Shown in pieces: positions 16,126-24,314 of a stretch of 53,154 nucleotides of DNA (within the stretch, counting starts at the first letter, position 1; each line of letters begins with the position of its first letter). The DNA is from Bacteriovoracaceae bacterium UBA4096 (lineage in GTDB: Bacteria; Bdellovibrionota; Bacteriovoracia; Bacteriovoracales; Bacteriovoracaceae). The notes beneath the pieces were generated by a model. It saw only the letters and a program-made list of their open reading frames with translations. It ran no database searches and was not told where the DNA came from. The stretch spans positions 1 through 53,154 of the forward strand of contig DFXY01000059.1 of NCBI GenBank assembly GCA_002381945.1, given 5' to 3'. A program made the position numbers and the translations under genes.

Positions 16126-17371
16126 TACAATACTGTTGTTTGCTCTCATGGGAACTCCCATTTTTGCTGTAATGTCAGCACTGGCATTAACGGCCTTTTA
16201 TTTTAGCGGGATTGAATTATCTGCCGTGGCAGTTGAGATTTACCGGCTGGCCTCTGCTCCCACCATATTAACCATTCCACTTTTTACTTTTGCCGGTTAT
16301 GTGCTGGCAGAATCCAAGGCTCCTGTCAGGCTACTGAGATTGTCCCAGGCCCTACTAGGCTGGATGCCAGGTGGAGTGGCAATAGTGTGTTTATTTATTT
16401 GCGCATTTTTTACCGCTTTCACAGGTGCTTCTGGTGTCACGATTATTGCTTTAGGCGGTTTGCTATATCCCATTTTACTTCAAGAGGGATATACAGAAAA
16501 ATTCTCTCTAGGTCTTGTCACGACTTGCGGTTCTTTGGGATTGCTCTTTCCACCGAGTCTTCCCATCATCCTCTACGGCATTATAGCCAGAGTTGATATT
16601 GACCAACTTTTTTTGGCCGGCCTGATTCCTGGCCTTATCCTGATAAGTATTTTGGGTCTCTATGCAATGTTCAAATCAAAAGGGATCAAACAAACGCGTC
16701 ATCAATTTTCCTGGCGGGAATTGAAAGGTGCCACTTGGGAGGCCCGCTTTGAAGTACCATTGCCGGTATTTGTTCTAGGGGGCATCTACGGAGGCTATGT
16801 GACTGCCACTGAAGCTGCGGCTCTTTCGGCTTTTTATGTTCTGGTCATGAACTGCTTTTTTACCAAGGATCTATCCCTGACTAAGGACATACCAAAAGTC
16901 ATTACCGATTCTTTGACTCTGGTAGGGGCCATCTTGCTTATCCTTTGTTGTGCCATGGGATTAACCAATTATTTGGTGGATGAAGAAATCCCGATGAAAA
17001 TCCTCGAACACATGAGAAGTTTTATCACTGATAAATATCTCTTCTTATTAGTACTCAATGTCTTTTTGTTAATTGTGGGTTGTTTGATGGACATTTTTAG
17101 CGCCATCATCGTGGTGGTTCCTCTGATTTTACCAATTGCTGAGCAATTTGGAGTGAATCCTTTGCATTTAGCGATTGTGTTCCTGACTAACCTTGAAATC
17201 GGCTATATAACTCCCCCAGTAGGGATAAATTTGTTTATAAGTTCCTTTCGTTTCAACAAACCAGTCATTGAATTGTATAAGGTCAGCATTCCTTACTTGA
17301 TTCTCATGCTATTTGCGCTCATTATAATTACATATATTCCATGGTTAACATTATTTTGGTTCAACTCTTAA
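16106..17371 (+). CDS. TRAP transporter large permease (DctM/TatM)
   Basis: 421 residues, about 11-12 membrane helices. Family landmarks are LTIPLFTFAGYVLAES, FFTAFTGASGVTIIALGGLL, TTCGSLGLLFPPSLPIILYG, GGIYGGYVTATEAAALSAFY and EIGYITPPVGINLF. The start is GTG at 16106 with GGGGAGAAGC upstream. It is the ion-coupled elevator subunit. Length is normal. The exported-protein gene that follows begins 31 bases before its stop, extending the operon to five genes. Confidence 0.95.
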   Translation: MSIIAYSTILLFALMGTPIFAVMSALALTAFYFSGIELSAVAVEIYRLASAPTILTIPLFTFAGYVLAESKAPVRLLRLSQALLGWMPGGVAIVCLFICAFFTAFTGASGVTIIALGGLLYPILLQEGYTEKFSLGLVTTCGSLGLLFPPSLPIILYGIIARVDIDQLFLAGLIPGLILISILGLYAMFKSKGIKQTRHQFSWRELKGATWEARFEVPLPVFVLGGIYGGYVTATEAAALSAFYVLVMNCFFTKDLSLTKDIPKVITDSLTLVGAILLILCCAMGLTNYLVDEEIPMKILEHMRSFITDKYLFLLVLNVFLLIVGCLMDIFSAIIVVVPLILPIAEQFGVNPLHLAIVFLTNLEIGYITPPVGINLFISSFRFNKPVIELYKVSIPYLILMLFALIIITYIPWLTLFWFNS

Positions 17372-18894
17372 TCTTCCTCATTAGTTTTGGTGTTTACGCC
17401 AAGGTGGATAGAATTCACCTCGAGGGCTATTTGGGTGAAAAAAAGCTGGATTCTTACTCCGAGCGCTACCAGCCGTTAGTTTTTCAGGATATTTATCAGG
17501 GTAAAATATCGTTCGAGGATGAAATCTTCTTTCAGAATTTCTTTCAACCCTACCTCTTTCAGAAAGAAAGCGATTACTCTTTCTTTCTGCGTTCAGAATT
17601 AAACGGAGGAATGATCTGTTCCAATGAGCTTTTAAGTGAACATTTTGATGATATTCGTTTTTCCTATCGGTTGATTACCTTAAGCTATCTACTGGAAGGT
17701 CAGTGGCATCTTAAACTGATGTCAGATCATTTAGGTTTGAAAAATGGCTGTAAGTTTGACTTCAACCAATGGGTTAAGTCCTGTCGTCCAAAATCTTCTG
17801 AGATGAAAAAATTCGTAGGCCGGCTCGAGCAATATTCACCCCGCTATGATGAAGCTCTGCCTAATCAGTATAAAAAAGCTGACTGGTGGAAAGAATACTC
17901 AACCAGTAATTTTAAATGGTACTCACATTATCGTCTCCAGACTCAATGCCGAGGCAGATGCAGTGAAGAGTCCATTCCTCAAAACTTCAAGCAAGTTTGT
18001 GAGAATGACCAGAAGATCATGAATCTCATTTGTTCTGAAATGGATGAGATCTATGGGCTTTCTATGAATCGGGATGCTTACTATCTGCTTGGTCTTTCAA
18101 ATATCATCAACACCTATAATAAAAAAGGTGAAGCGATGGGATGCCTCCGTCGTTTTTCTGAGGTTATGTCTCATAAAGAAGTTCGTTACGATGTCCTGGG
18201 ACAATTGTTTCCTTCACTTCAAACCTATCTTCGCCAAAAATATCAGGAACGTTTTTTACAAGGACGAGTTTTCTTTTTTGGTTCAGGCAAAGAATTTGAA
18301 GAAAAGGGCCTTTCTAATCTTTATGTAAAAGAGCAGCCAATTAAAATTGAAAAGGCAGTAGAAGAACCTAAGATTGTAACTAAGGAACCTTCAAAACCCA
18401 AAGTTGTTAAAATTTCTGTTAAGGAACCTGTTCCAGTTATAATTGCTGAAGCTCCCAAGAAAGAACCGGCCAAAGAGATCACGAGGCCGGTTAAGAGTGC
18501 TTTTCTTCAGGCCGCTGAATTACGTCAGACTGATAATCTTGACCGGGTAGAAGTGGATATGCTGAAGCTGAAATATGATTATGTCTTTAGCTTGAACATG
18601 ATTAACACTTTGTCAGAGCGACTCAAAACTTTCATGACCCGGGAAGCTCTGGTTGAGATGATGAGTTACGATAAACTAGGAACCAAAGAAGGTCCGGTGC
18701 CTTTGATGTTTTTAAAGTACATGATTGATATGCAGGAACATCACGGACTGTGGAATATTATTTCTGTTCTAGGAGATAAGTTTTACGTCTCAAATGAAAT
18801 AGATGCTTCATTTACCCCAGCACCGGAACTCATTCAACTTGCGAATAACGAGGCCACAGGCCGCCAGTGGCAAATCATTATTCTAAAACCCTAA
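17341..18894 (+). CDS. Exported protein of unknown function, last gene of the TRAP operon
   Basis: 517 residues with signal peptide MVNIILVQLLIFLISFGVYA. The N-terminal 330 residues carry several Cys (GMICSNEL, NGCKFD, SCRPK, TQCRGRCSEES, QVCEND, NLICSEM), suggesting a disulfide-bonded periplasmic domain. A Lys/Pro/Glu/Val-rich linker spans about 335-385, and a helical C-terminal domain follows. I recognise no family. It overlaps the M permease by 31 bp, so it is translated with the transporter and could be an accessory factor, though co-location alone does not show that. The upstream ribosome site is weak. Confidence 0.82.
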   Translation: MVNIILVQLLIFLISFGVYAKVDRIHLEGYLGEKKLDSYSERYQPLVFQDIYQGKISFEDEIFFQNFFQPYLFQKESDYSFFLRSELNGGMICSNELLSEHFDDIRFSYRLITLSYLLEGQWHLKLMSDHLGLKNGCKFDFNQWVKSCRPKSSEMKKFVGRLEQYSPRYDEALPNQYKKADWWKEYSTSNFKWYSHYRLQTQCRGRCSEESIPQNFKQVCENDQKIMNLICSEMDEIYGLSMNRDAYYLLGLSNIINTYNKKGEAMGCLRRFSEVMSHKEVRYDVLGQLFPSLQTYLRQKYQERFLQGRVFFFGSGKEFEEKGLSNLYVKEQPIKIEKAVEEPKIVTKEPSKPKVVKISVKEPVPVIIAEAPKKEPAKEITRPVKSAFLQAAELRQTDNLDRVEVDMLKLKYDYVFSLNMINTLSERLKTFMTREALVEMMSYDKLGTKEGPVPLMFLKYMIDMQEHHGLWNIISVLGDKFYVSNEIDASFTPAPELIQLANNEATGRQWQIIILKP

Positions 18895-18901
18895 ACGATC
18901 C

Positions 18902-19564
18902 TCAATTGCCAGGGAACCAGCCCACCTTGATGACATGAGCTCCGGAAGACAAGGCCGCAGTGAGTCCCACATGGGAATCTTCAAAAATAATAATTTCTGT
19001 TTTATCCAAACCTGATACATCCATGGCCTTAAGATATGGCCAGGGATCAGGCTTGTGGGCCGGGCAGTCATCTCTGGTTAAAATAAGCTGGAACATCTTG
19101 GCGAGGCCACTGATTCGCAGTAACTCTTCAGTAATAATTTTTTCACTGGATGTTACAAGTGCTAAATAAAGTCCTTCGGACTCAGCTGCTTGAAGTAGTT
19201 TCAATGTTTCTTTTGGGAAATATTCTGAAGCCTCGACCTTTCTTAGGATCTCAATCAGATTGGAATTTTTCTCATCGACAAAATCTTTAACTGTCCAATG
19301 CCTGGGAACTCCTTCCCAATCTTTAATGATATCAAAAACCAGATGATCGGCCTTGCCCATCATGAGTTCATGAACCGTTTCGGCCGAATGTGGCGGCCTG
19401 ATGTTGTATCTGGCCGCAATCAGCAGCAATGCATCTGCGTGATAAGACTCCGTGTTGAATAGAGTTCCATCCATATCAAAAAAAAGGGCCCTAAGCCCGG
19501 GATAGGCCGACTTAAGTTCAAAAAGGGTGGGAACTTTATCAAAAGTGATCGGTGTAGGTTTCAT
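18902..19564 (-). CDS. HAD-superfamily phosphatase, beta-phosphoglucomutase-like
   Basis: 220 residues. HAD motif I is FFDMDGTLFNTES (nucleophile Asp), motif II LALVTSSEK, motif III Lys in DDCPAHKPDPWPYL, and motif IV IIFEDSHVGLTAALSSG. The cap is a helical C1 insertion as in phosphoglycolate phosphatase or beta-phosphoglucomutase relatives. Substrate not assignable. There is no clear Shine-Dalgarno at the ATG at 19564. It is convergent with the exported protein; the stop codons are seven bases apart with no obvious terminator. Confidence 0.9.
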   Translation of the reverse strand: MKPTPITFDKVPTLFELKSAYPGLRALFFDMDGTLFNTESYHADALLLIAARYNIRPPHSAETVHELMMGKADHLVFDIIKDWEGVPRHWTVKDFVDEKNSNLIEILRKVEASEYFPKETLKLLQAAESEGLYLALVTSSEKIITEELLRISGLAKMFQLILTRDDCPAHKPDPWPYLKAMDVSGLDKTEIIIFEDSHVGLTAALSSGAHVIKVGWFPGN

Positions 19565-19678
19565 AAAAAGATTTTAACGGGATTTTTCCCCTTTATCCAG
19601 CATTTGCTGCGCAGTGTATGCGTGGCCAGAAGGCCTGTCATAGGGTAAATAGATAAGATTCAACACTAGGAAATTATT

Positions 19679-21409
19679 ATGAATGAACCTGAGGTCAAAA
19701 AAGATCTATTAAGCCAGCTATTATATGAATCCCAGGCCTATAAGAAGTTTGAGGATATTGAAAAACTTGTAGATTCTGGAATGGATTTATCCATGATCCC
19801 GATTCAACCACTTTATGTCTCCCTTCAGACAACCGCCAGTGATCAGATTGCAATGATTCTCCCTAAGCTTTCACCTGAGCAAAGACAGGCCTTAAGAGAT
19901 ATTGATCTGTGGCAAAAAGACATCCTTGATCCAGATTCGGCTTTTCATTGGCTGGAAATTTATTCCAAGTGTCCTGATGAAAATGTGATTTTGGAGTATG
20001 TGAAGAGTGAAGACTTTCTTCTAACCATTAAAAATCAATTCACCGTGCAGACTTTTGATGCTGAAGATCCAATGTATCCCGAAGGAAACAACTATTTCTT
20101 AACGGAAGATAACCAGCTTTTAATTGAATATCCTGAAGATTTTACGATGGTTCAGGAATTAAAAGAAATGATTCGTCGACTCTATGCTGATATCGGAGTT
20201 GAATACGCTTATGCCTTTTTGTTTAAAATGGTGGTGGATTCTTACCAGATAATGGAGGAAGAAGTTTATCATCAGAAGAAAGAGCGCTTGCGGGATTTTG
20301 GTTTTGTGGATTACTACGACGCCCTCGAGTACAATAGTCCTTTTTTAAAAGAGTCCCAGCTAAACGACTTTATCAAGACGAAAAAGGGACAGACTGGAGA
20401 CCTCGATGCCTTGTCTCAAAATCAATGTCTGCATGCCTCATCGCTTGTGCCATATCAGTCAGGAATGGAAGGGCTGAAAGATGCCTTAAATCAGGTGAGT
20501 AGTGAAAAACGCCAGCAGTTTTTGCACTTTAATTTTGTCCGTCTGGTAAATGCCAGAATGACATTAGACAATGCTCTTAAGCACGGGTCACTGGCCATGA
20601 ATAAAGTCGGAAATCAAACCCGACAATGCCTGGAACTCGGTTTCGAGTATATCAGCGAGACACTTGAACCTAGTAAGAGAGACGCTATCTTCGAACTTTT
20701 TGATTTCGTGGATCTTTATAAAGCTGGCCATAGCCTTATTGAGATCAACAAACGAAAGATTAAAAAGGCCCTGGCGCAAACTCCATTTGAGAAAGATGAC
20801 TTCGGGTATTTTCTTGGAATGTACTGGAATGCTTTTCTTGAAAATTCACACGAAGAGGTTTCTAAATATAAATTTGATGGAAGCTCCAAGCCCCTCGAAA
20901 TCAGAGATTTGCAGTCTTATCATTTATGGATTGAGGCCACTGAAACATTCAACATTGCTCTACCTTTCATTCAAATATTCTTTGTGAGTCTTGAAAAATT
21001 AAAGGCCGAAGGCAAACTCAATGATCAGTTTTATCTGAACTATGAAGTGGATAACATTGATTTTGAATCGATTATGATTTCCAGTTTTATAAATTTTGTC
21101 GGTGGGTACTATCAGGAATCCGCTGCCGGAAAAATGGGTGTCACTATTTCGGAACTAAAAAACTTCTACCACCTTTTCTTTAAGAAAAACGGTGAGGAGT
21201 ATCTCATTAAGGGTGAAGAAGATCCGATCTTGCGCGAGAAGACCTCTCATTTCATTAAAAAATTTGGACTGGAGCTGATTCCACGCTTTGATAAGTATCT
21301 TTATCAGATTATGCTTGAGCAGCTCAATGGTTATGAGGTTGATGGAATGACTGAAGAGGATTTTCGCCACATCGGTGGGCCAATTCTTCTGAATTATTCA
21401 AATAACTAA
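19679..21409 (+). CDS. DUF6178-like protein of unknown function
   Basis: 576 residues, soluble, acidic and mostly helical. The N-terminal pattern (IPIQPLYVSLQ, then ILPKLSPEQRQALRDIDLW, KDILDPDSAFHWL) resembles the DUF6178 family found in deltaproteobacteria and relatives; this is recognition by eye. AGGAAATTATT precedes the ATG. I see no catalytic motif. Its stop overlaps by 4 bp the stop of the convergent gene at 21406-21786. Function unknown. Confidence 0.82.
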   Translation: MNEPEVKKDLLSQLLYESQAYKKFEDIEKLVDSGMDLSMIPIQPLYVSLQTTASDQIAMILPKLSPEQRQALRDIDLWQKDILDPDSAFHWLEIYSKCPDENVILEYVKSEDFLLTIKNQFTVQTFDAEDPMYPEGNNYFLTEDNQLLIEYPEDFTMVQELKEMIRRLYADIGVEYAYAFLFKMVVDSYQIMEEEVYHQKKERLRDFGFVDYYDALEYNSPFLKESQLNDFIKTKKGQTGDLDALSQNQCLHASSLVPYQSGMEGLKDALNQVSSEKRQQFLHFNFVRLVNARMTLDNALKHGSLAMNKVGNQTRQCLELGFEYISETLEPSKRDAIFELFDFVDLYKAGHSLIEINKRKIKKALAQTPFEKDDFGYFLGMYWNAFLENSHEEVSKYKFDGSSKPLEIRDLQSYHLWIEATETFNIALPFIQIFFVSLEKLKAEGKLNDQFYLNYEVDNIDFESIMISSFINFVGGYYQESAAGKMGVTISELKNFYHLFFKKNGEEYLIKGEEDPILREKTSHFIKKFGLELIPRFDKYLYQIMLEQLNGYEVDGMTEEDFRHIGGPILLNYSNN

Positions 21410-21786
21410 ATTTTGGGTGGCCCAAAAAAAGAATCAAAAATTTCATGCAAGGATTTTCGATAGGGGGAATCCTTGCTGTCACAAACTTCAAAAAGCTTTG
21501 CTCTTAACAGTTCTAATTCGGCTGTTTGCTCTTTAATTAATTTGTCACTTTGATCAAACTTGGCCGAGAAGGGCAATTTTTCACTTAACAGATGCTTAAG
21601 TTTAGTTAGTCTTACAGAATCGTTAGTCAAAAAAGTAAAATGTTCAAAACTGGTCTCATTCTTTTTAGATGAACCACCAACTCCGCGTGGAAGAAAGGTG
21701 GAATCATTGGACTGGCCTTCAATGAACTCCTCAAAACCTTTGATATCTTCAGGCTCAAGACTTTTAACCAGACGTTTCTTATCCAT
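21406..21786 (-). CDS. Unknown small protein
   Basis: 126 residues, charged and soluble, with a predicted helical C-terminal half (EQTAELELLRAKLFEV). No recognised domain. Its ATG lies inside the end of the upstream leftward gene (8-bp overlap), so the two are likely translated together. It ends in a 4-bp overlap with the convergent DUF6178-like gene. Confidence 0.65.
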   Translation of the reverse strand: MDKKRLVKSLEPEDIKGFEEFIEGQSNDSTFLPRGVGGSSKKNETSFEHFTFLTNDSVRLTKLKHLLSEKLPFSAKFDQSDKLIKEQTAELELLRAKLFEVCDSKDSPYRKSLHEIFDSFFGPPKI

Positions 21787-22279
21787 TTTTAGCTCCCTTG
21801 ATTAGACGATTTAAAATGGATCGATAAAAGCTTCTTTCTTCTTCCAGTTCAAAAATTTTCTTATGTGAATCCCCGTAATGATCCAATTCTTGCAGATTAA
21901 CTGAAGTATCACTATTTTTAACTTCTTGCTGGAGGAGTTTGTTGCGACTTGCGAGATGTGATTCTTTCACGTTCATCTTAGTTTCCCGCTGAGAAAAGAA
22001 TTTTGGCAGCTCTTGCGGATTTCGGATGAGGGGAACCTTGGCGATACTTGGCTCATGATCACTTAAAATATAAATGGGGTAAGGAAATTTGAAAGAGAGA
22101 TTGTGTGAAAAGAAATAATTTTCTACCAGTCCAATGGTCTCTCGCTGAAGATCTATATCAAGGCCCTTAAGGTTAAGAACTACAGGATGCTTAAGATTCA
22201 TGTCAGGATTCAAAAGATTATTCATATCTTCGAGTGAAGCAGTTTTCACATTGATATGCTGGTAGATGGGTAAACTCAT
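21779..22279 (-). CDS. Unknown protein with C-terminal coiled coil
   Basis: 166 residues. The N-terminal half looks like a small alpha/beta domain (LKHPVVLNLKGLDIDL, YPIYILSD), the kind seen in STAS- or PilZ-adjacent proteins, but I cannot assign it. The C-terminal 60 residues are charged and coiled-coil-like. It is first gene of a two-gene leftward unit, divergent from 22376. The shared 96-bp gap contains an inverted repeat. Confidence 0.65.
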   Translation of the reverse strand: MSLPIYQHINVKTASLEDMNNLLNPDMNLKHPVVLNLKGLDIDLQRETIGLVENYFFSHNLSFKFPYPIYILSDHEPSIAKVPLIRNPQELPKFFSQRETKMNVKESHLASRNKLLQQEVKNSDTSVNLQELDHYGDSHKKIFELEEERSFYRSILNRLIKGAKNG

Positions 22280-22309
22280 ATCTTATTATTTGTAAAACCT
22301 TGGTGAAAG

Positions 22310-22357
22310 TCCACTCTCGTGATTAAATAAAGCATGCCCACAAAGAAAGAGAGTGGA
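22310..22357. promoter_or_regulatory. Inverted repeat in the divergent intergenic region
   Basis: TCCACTCTC (22310-22318) and its exact complement GAGAGTGGA (22349-22357) are separated by 30 bases, between divergent starts at 22279 and 22376. It could be a two-site operator or a transcript hairpin. There is no T-run after it. Confidence 0.35.
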
Positions 22358-22375
22358 TTAATTTAGTCGGAGAAT

Positions 22376-23065
22376 ATGAAGAAGCTTCACTTACCCCATG
22401 TTATCCTTCCGTCTGAATATGTGTCTTTACTCAAGGCCAATCTGACTGTCGTATCAAACCCATCCCCTGTATTTGATATCATTCGGCCGAATCAGGCCCT
22501 CTATATGACTCTTGAGAATGTTTTTAAAGAGTTTGATGATGGTAGAGGTCTGGAGAAAACCATGATGGCCCTGGGCTGGCCCAATTTTCGGGAGCGCATG
22601 GGCAGTATCTTTATTTATAAAAAAATTCATGGCCCTTATCCATTATCCACAAGCATGGAATTGGTTGAAGAAATTAAGGAGCTTGAGCAGCGGTTTGTTA
22701 ATCACAGTGTTCACGGTTATTCGCGTTTATTCCTTTTGGGTTTTTATTTGAAAATGGCCAATTTTCAGATTCAGCATCGTGAAAATAATCAATTCCTGGA
22801 AATTAAGATTCCGGAAGAAATTGGCCCTTTGCTTAAGCTCTCTCAAGGTCGTTCCGAGAAAGTTGACTGGTTAATTCTGATCCTGATGCACTTTCTTCAT
22901 GGATTAGGAGATAAAATGATTATGAATGCTTTGGTCGCTGGAAAAAAATTTCAGGAACTCTATGAACTAATGCCAGAAGATCTGAGAAAGACGATGCTCG
23001 ATAACCTTTTGGCCTACGGGGCAAGTATACATGAACCTGACATTTTTCTCTACGACAAGATATAG
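22376..23065 (+). CDS. Unknown protein paired with the CpaF-like ATPase
   Basis: 229 residues, no signal peptide, one amphipathic/hydrophobic stretch near WLILILMHFLHGLG. I recognise no domain. CGGAG precedes the ATG by four bases. It ends only a few bases before the CpaF-like ATPase, so the two are co-translated; a role with that ATPase is inferred from position only. Confidence 0.75.
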   Translation: MKKLHLPHVILPSEYVSLLKANLTVVSNPSPVFDIIRPNQALYMTLENVFKEFDDGRGLEKTMMALGWPNFRERMGSIFIYKKIHGPYPLSTSMELVEEIKELEQRFVNHSVHGYSRLFLLGFYLKMANFQIQHRENNQFLEIKIPEEIGPLLKLSQGRSEKVDWLILILMHFLHGLGDKMIMNALVAGKKFQELYELMPEDLRKTMLDNLLAYGASIHEPDIFLYDKI

Positions 23066-23073
23066 GAATGGTT

Positions 23074-24105
23074 ATGGCAAAAAATAGAATGAATGACTTA
23101 ATTGATGAACTGGCCAAAAAATCCGGAATCTCGGAATTGATCATCAATAATAATGATAACGTCTATGTCGAGAAAGACAGTGAAATGATCCGTATTGATG
23201 CTAAGTTTAGTGATGAAGAGATAAATGATTTTTGCCAAGGCATAGCAAGTTATAATCGAAAACCTTTTGATGCAAACAATCCAATCCTTGATGGAAATCT
23301 TCCTGATGGAAGCCGGATTAATCTGATTCATAAAGATTATACTGGCACTTGTCATGGGATTACGATCAGACGCTATCAGAAAAGTATTAAGACATTCGAT
23401 GCTTCACCCGGTATTTTCGGTTTATCAGAGAACTGGATGCATTTTTTAAAAATATTAGTTAAATCAAGGATGAATATTGTTGTCTCAGGAGGAACAGGGG
23501 TAGGAAAGACCACCTTTCTTAATCTTCTGTTGCAAGAAATTCCTCCAAAAGAAAGAATCATTACGATTGAAGATACGCGGGAACTTCAATTTAATCTTCC
23601 GAATGTGGTGAGACTTGAGGCGCGTCCCCCGGTTTCTGAACTCAAAGGTCTGATGGTCCGTGATCTATTGAAAAACACACTACGCATGAGACCTGACCGG
23701 ATAATCGTAGGTGAATGTCGTGGAGGAGAAGTCTTTGACCTTCTTCAGGCCATGAATACCGGCCATGAAGGGTCTATGACAAGCATTCATGCTAATTCTC
23801 CGGGTGAATGTCTCTTACGGCTGGAAAACCTTTATCTCTTATCTGGCTATGATCTGCCGTTAAAAGCACTTCGTTATCAAATCTCAAATGCTGTGGATTT
23901 TATTATTCAAATCCGCAGGGACAAAAACGGAAAAAGAGTCGTCCATCAAATAACTGAACTTAATCACATGGAAGGTGACAGGATCCTTATGCAGGATATT
24001 GGAATTTTCAAAGATGATGATATTAAGTTTACGGGTCTAGTCCCTTCTAAAATGGCCAAGTTGAATAAGGCCGGGCTATCCAAAGACTTTTTCTTAGGCA
24101 CATAA
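23074..24105 (+). CDS. CpaF/TadA-type secretion ATPase, stand-alone
   Basis: 343 residues from the ATG at 23074 (AGGA six bases upstream); an in-frame ATG at 23068 is possible but sits too close to that site. An N-terminal domain (ISELIINNNDNVYVEKD) precedes the type II/IV secretion ATPase core: Walker A SGGTGVGKTT, Asp box IITIEDTRELQF, Walker B RMRPDRIIVGECRGGE, His box TGHEGSMTSIHANSPGECL. It is shorter than full CpaF and has no FHA or long N-terminal region. No pilin, TadB/C, secretin or prepilin peptidase gene lies nearby; only the unknown 22376-23065 gene accompanies it. A strong terminator follows. Confidence 0.92.
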   Translation: MAKNRMNDLIDELAKKSGISELIINNNDNVYVEKDSEMIRIDAKFSDEEINDFCQGIASYNRKPFDANNPILDGNLPDGSRINLIHKDYTGTCHGITIRRYQKSIKTFDASPGIFGLSENWMHFLKILVKSRMNIVVSGGTGVGKTTFLNLLLQEIPPKERIITIEDTRELQFNLPNVVRLEARPPVSELKGLMVRDLLKNTLRMRPDRIIVGECRGGEVFDLLQAMNTGHEGSMTSIHANSPGECLLRLENLYLLSGYDLPLKALRYQISNAVDFIIQIRRDKNGKRVVHQITELNHMEGDRILMQDIGIFKDDDIKFTGLVPSKMAKLNKAGLSKDFFLGT

Positions 24106-24138
24106 AAAAAGAAGGGCCCAAAAGGGCCCTTCATTTTT
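24106..24138. terminator. Bidirectional terminator between cpaF-like gene and small lipoprotein
   Basis: A-run, then GAAGGGCCC (24111-24119), loop AAAA, GGGCCCTTC (24124-24132), then a T-rich tail. On the minus strand the tail is seven T. It serves the ATPase gene from the left and the small lipoprotein gene from the right. Confidence 0.93.
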
Positions 24139-24262
24139 AGTATGGTCTGGTCATTGTCGTAAATTTTTTGTCTTCTTCTTTATCTTTACTGTCTCCGCCT
24201 CCACAGGCGAAAGCTCCAATTGAAAAAACACAAACAAACAGGGCCAAAAGAATTTTATTCAT
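24137..24262 (-). CDS. 41-residue lipoprotein
   Basis: A very short gene with complete signals. GGAGGT lies four bases before the ATG at 24262, and TATAAT is at 24286-24291 on the minus strand. The frame runs to TAA at 24137-24139 and directly into a strong terminator. The product MNKILLALFVCVFSIGAFAC has a signal peptide with a lipobox-like AFAC (Cys20), followed by GGGDSKDKEEDKKFTTMTRPY. The mature lipopeptide would be only 22 residues, Gly-rich then highly charged. It is like other tiny entericidin-type or lysis-type lipoproteins in size, but there is no sequence match to those. It lies downstream of hemE, separated by its own promoter. Confidence 0.82.
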   Translation of the reverse strand: MNKILLALFVCVFSIGAFACGGGDSKDKEEDKKFTTMTRPY

Positions 24263-24285
24263 ACGTACCTCCGTAGCGTTGTATT

Positions 24286-24291
24286 ATTATA
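24286..24291 (-). promoter_or_regulatory. -10 element of the small lipoprotein promoter
   Basis: An exact TATAAT on the minus strand lies 23 bases before the ATG at 24262. A convincing -35 is not fixed: TTGTTT lies upstream at a spacing a little short of optimal. The region is the 52-bp gap after the hemE stop. Confidence 0.6.
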
Positions 24292-24314
24292 ATCTATATT
24301 CAAGGAAACAATAT

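Noticed and set aside
21406..21409. Frameshift joining the DUF6178-like gene with its neighbour
   Set aside because: The genes are on opposite strands with a simple 4-bp stop-codon overlap.
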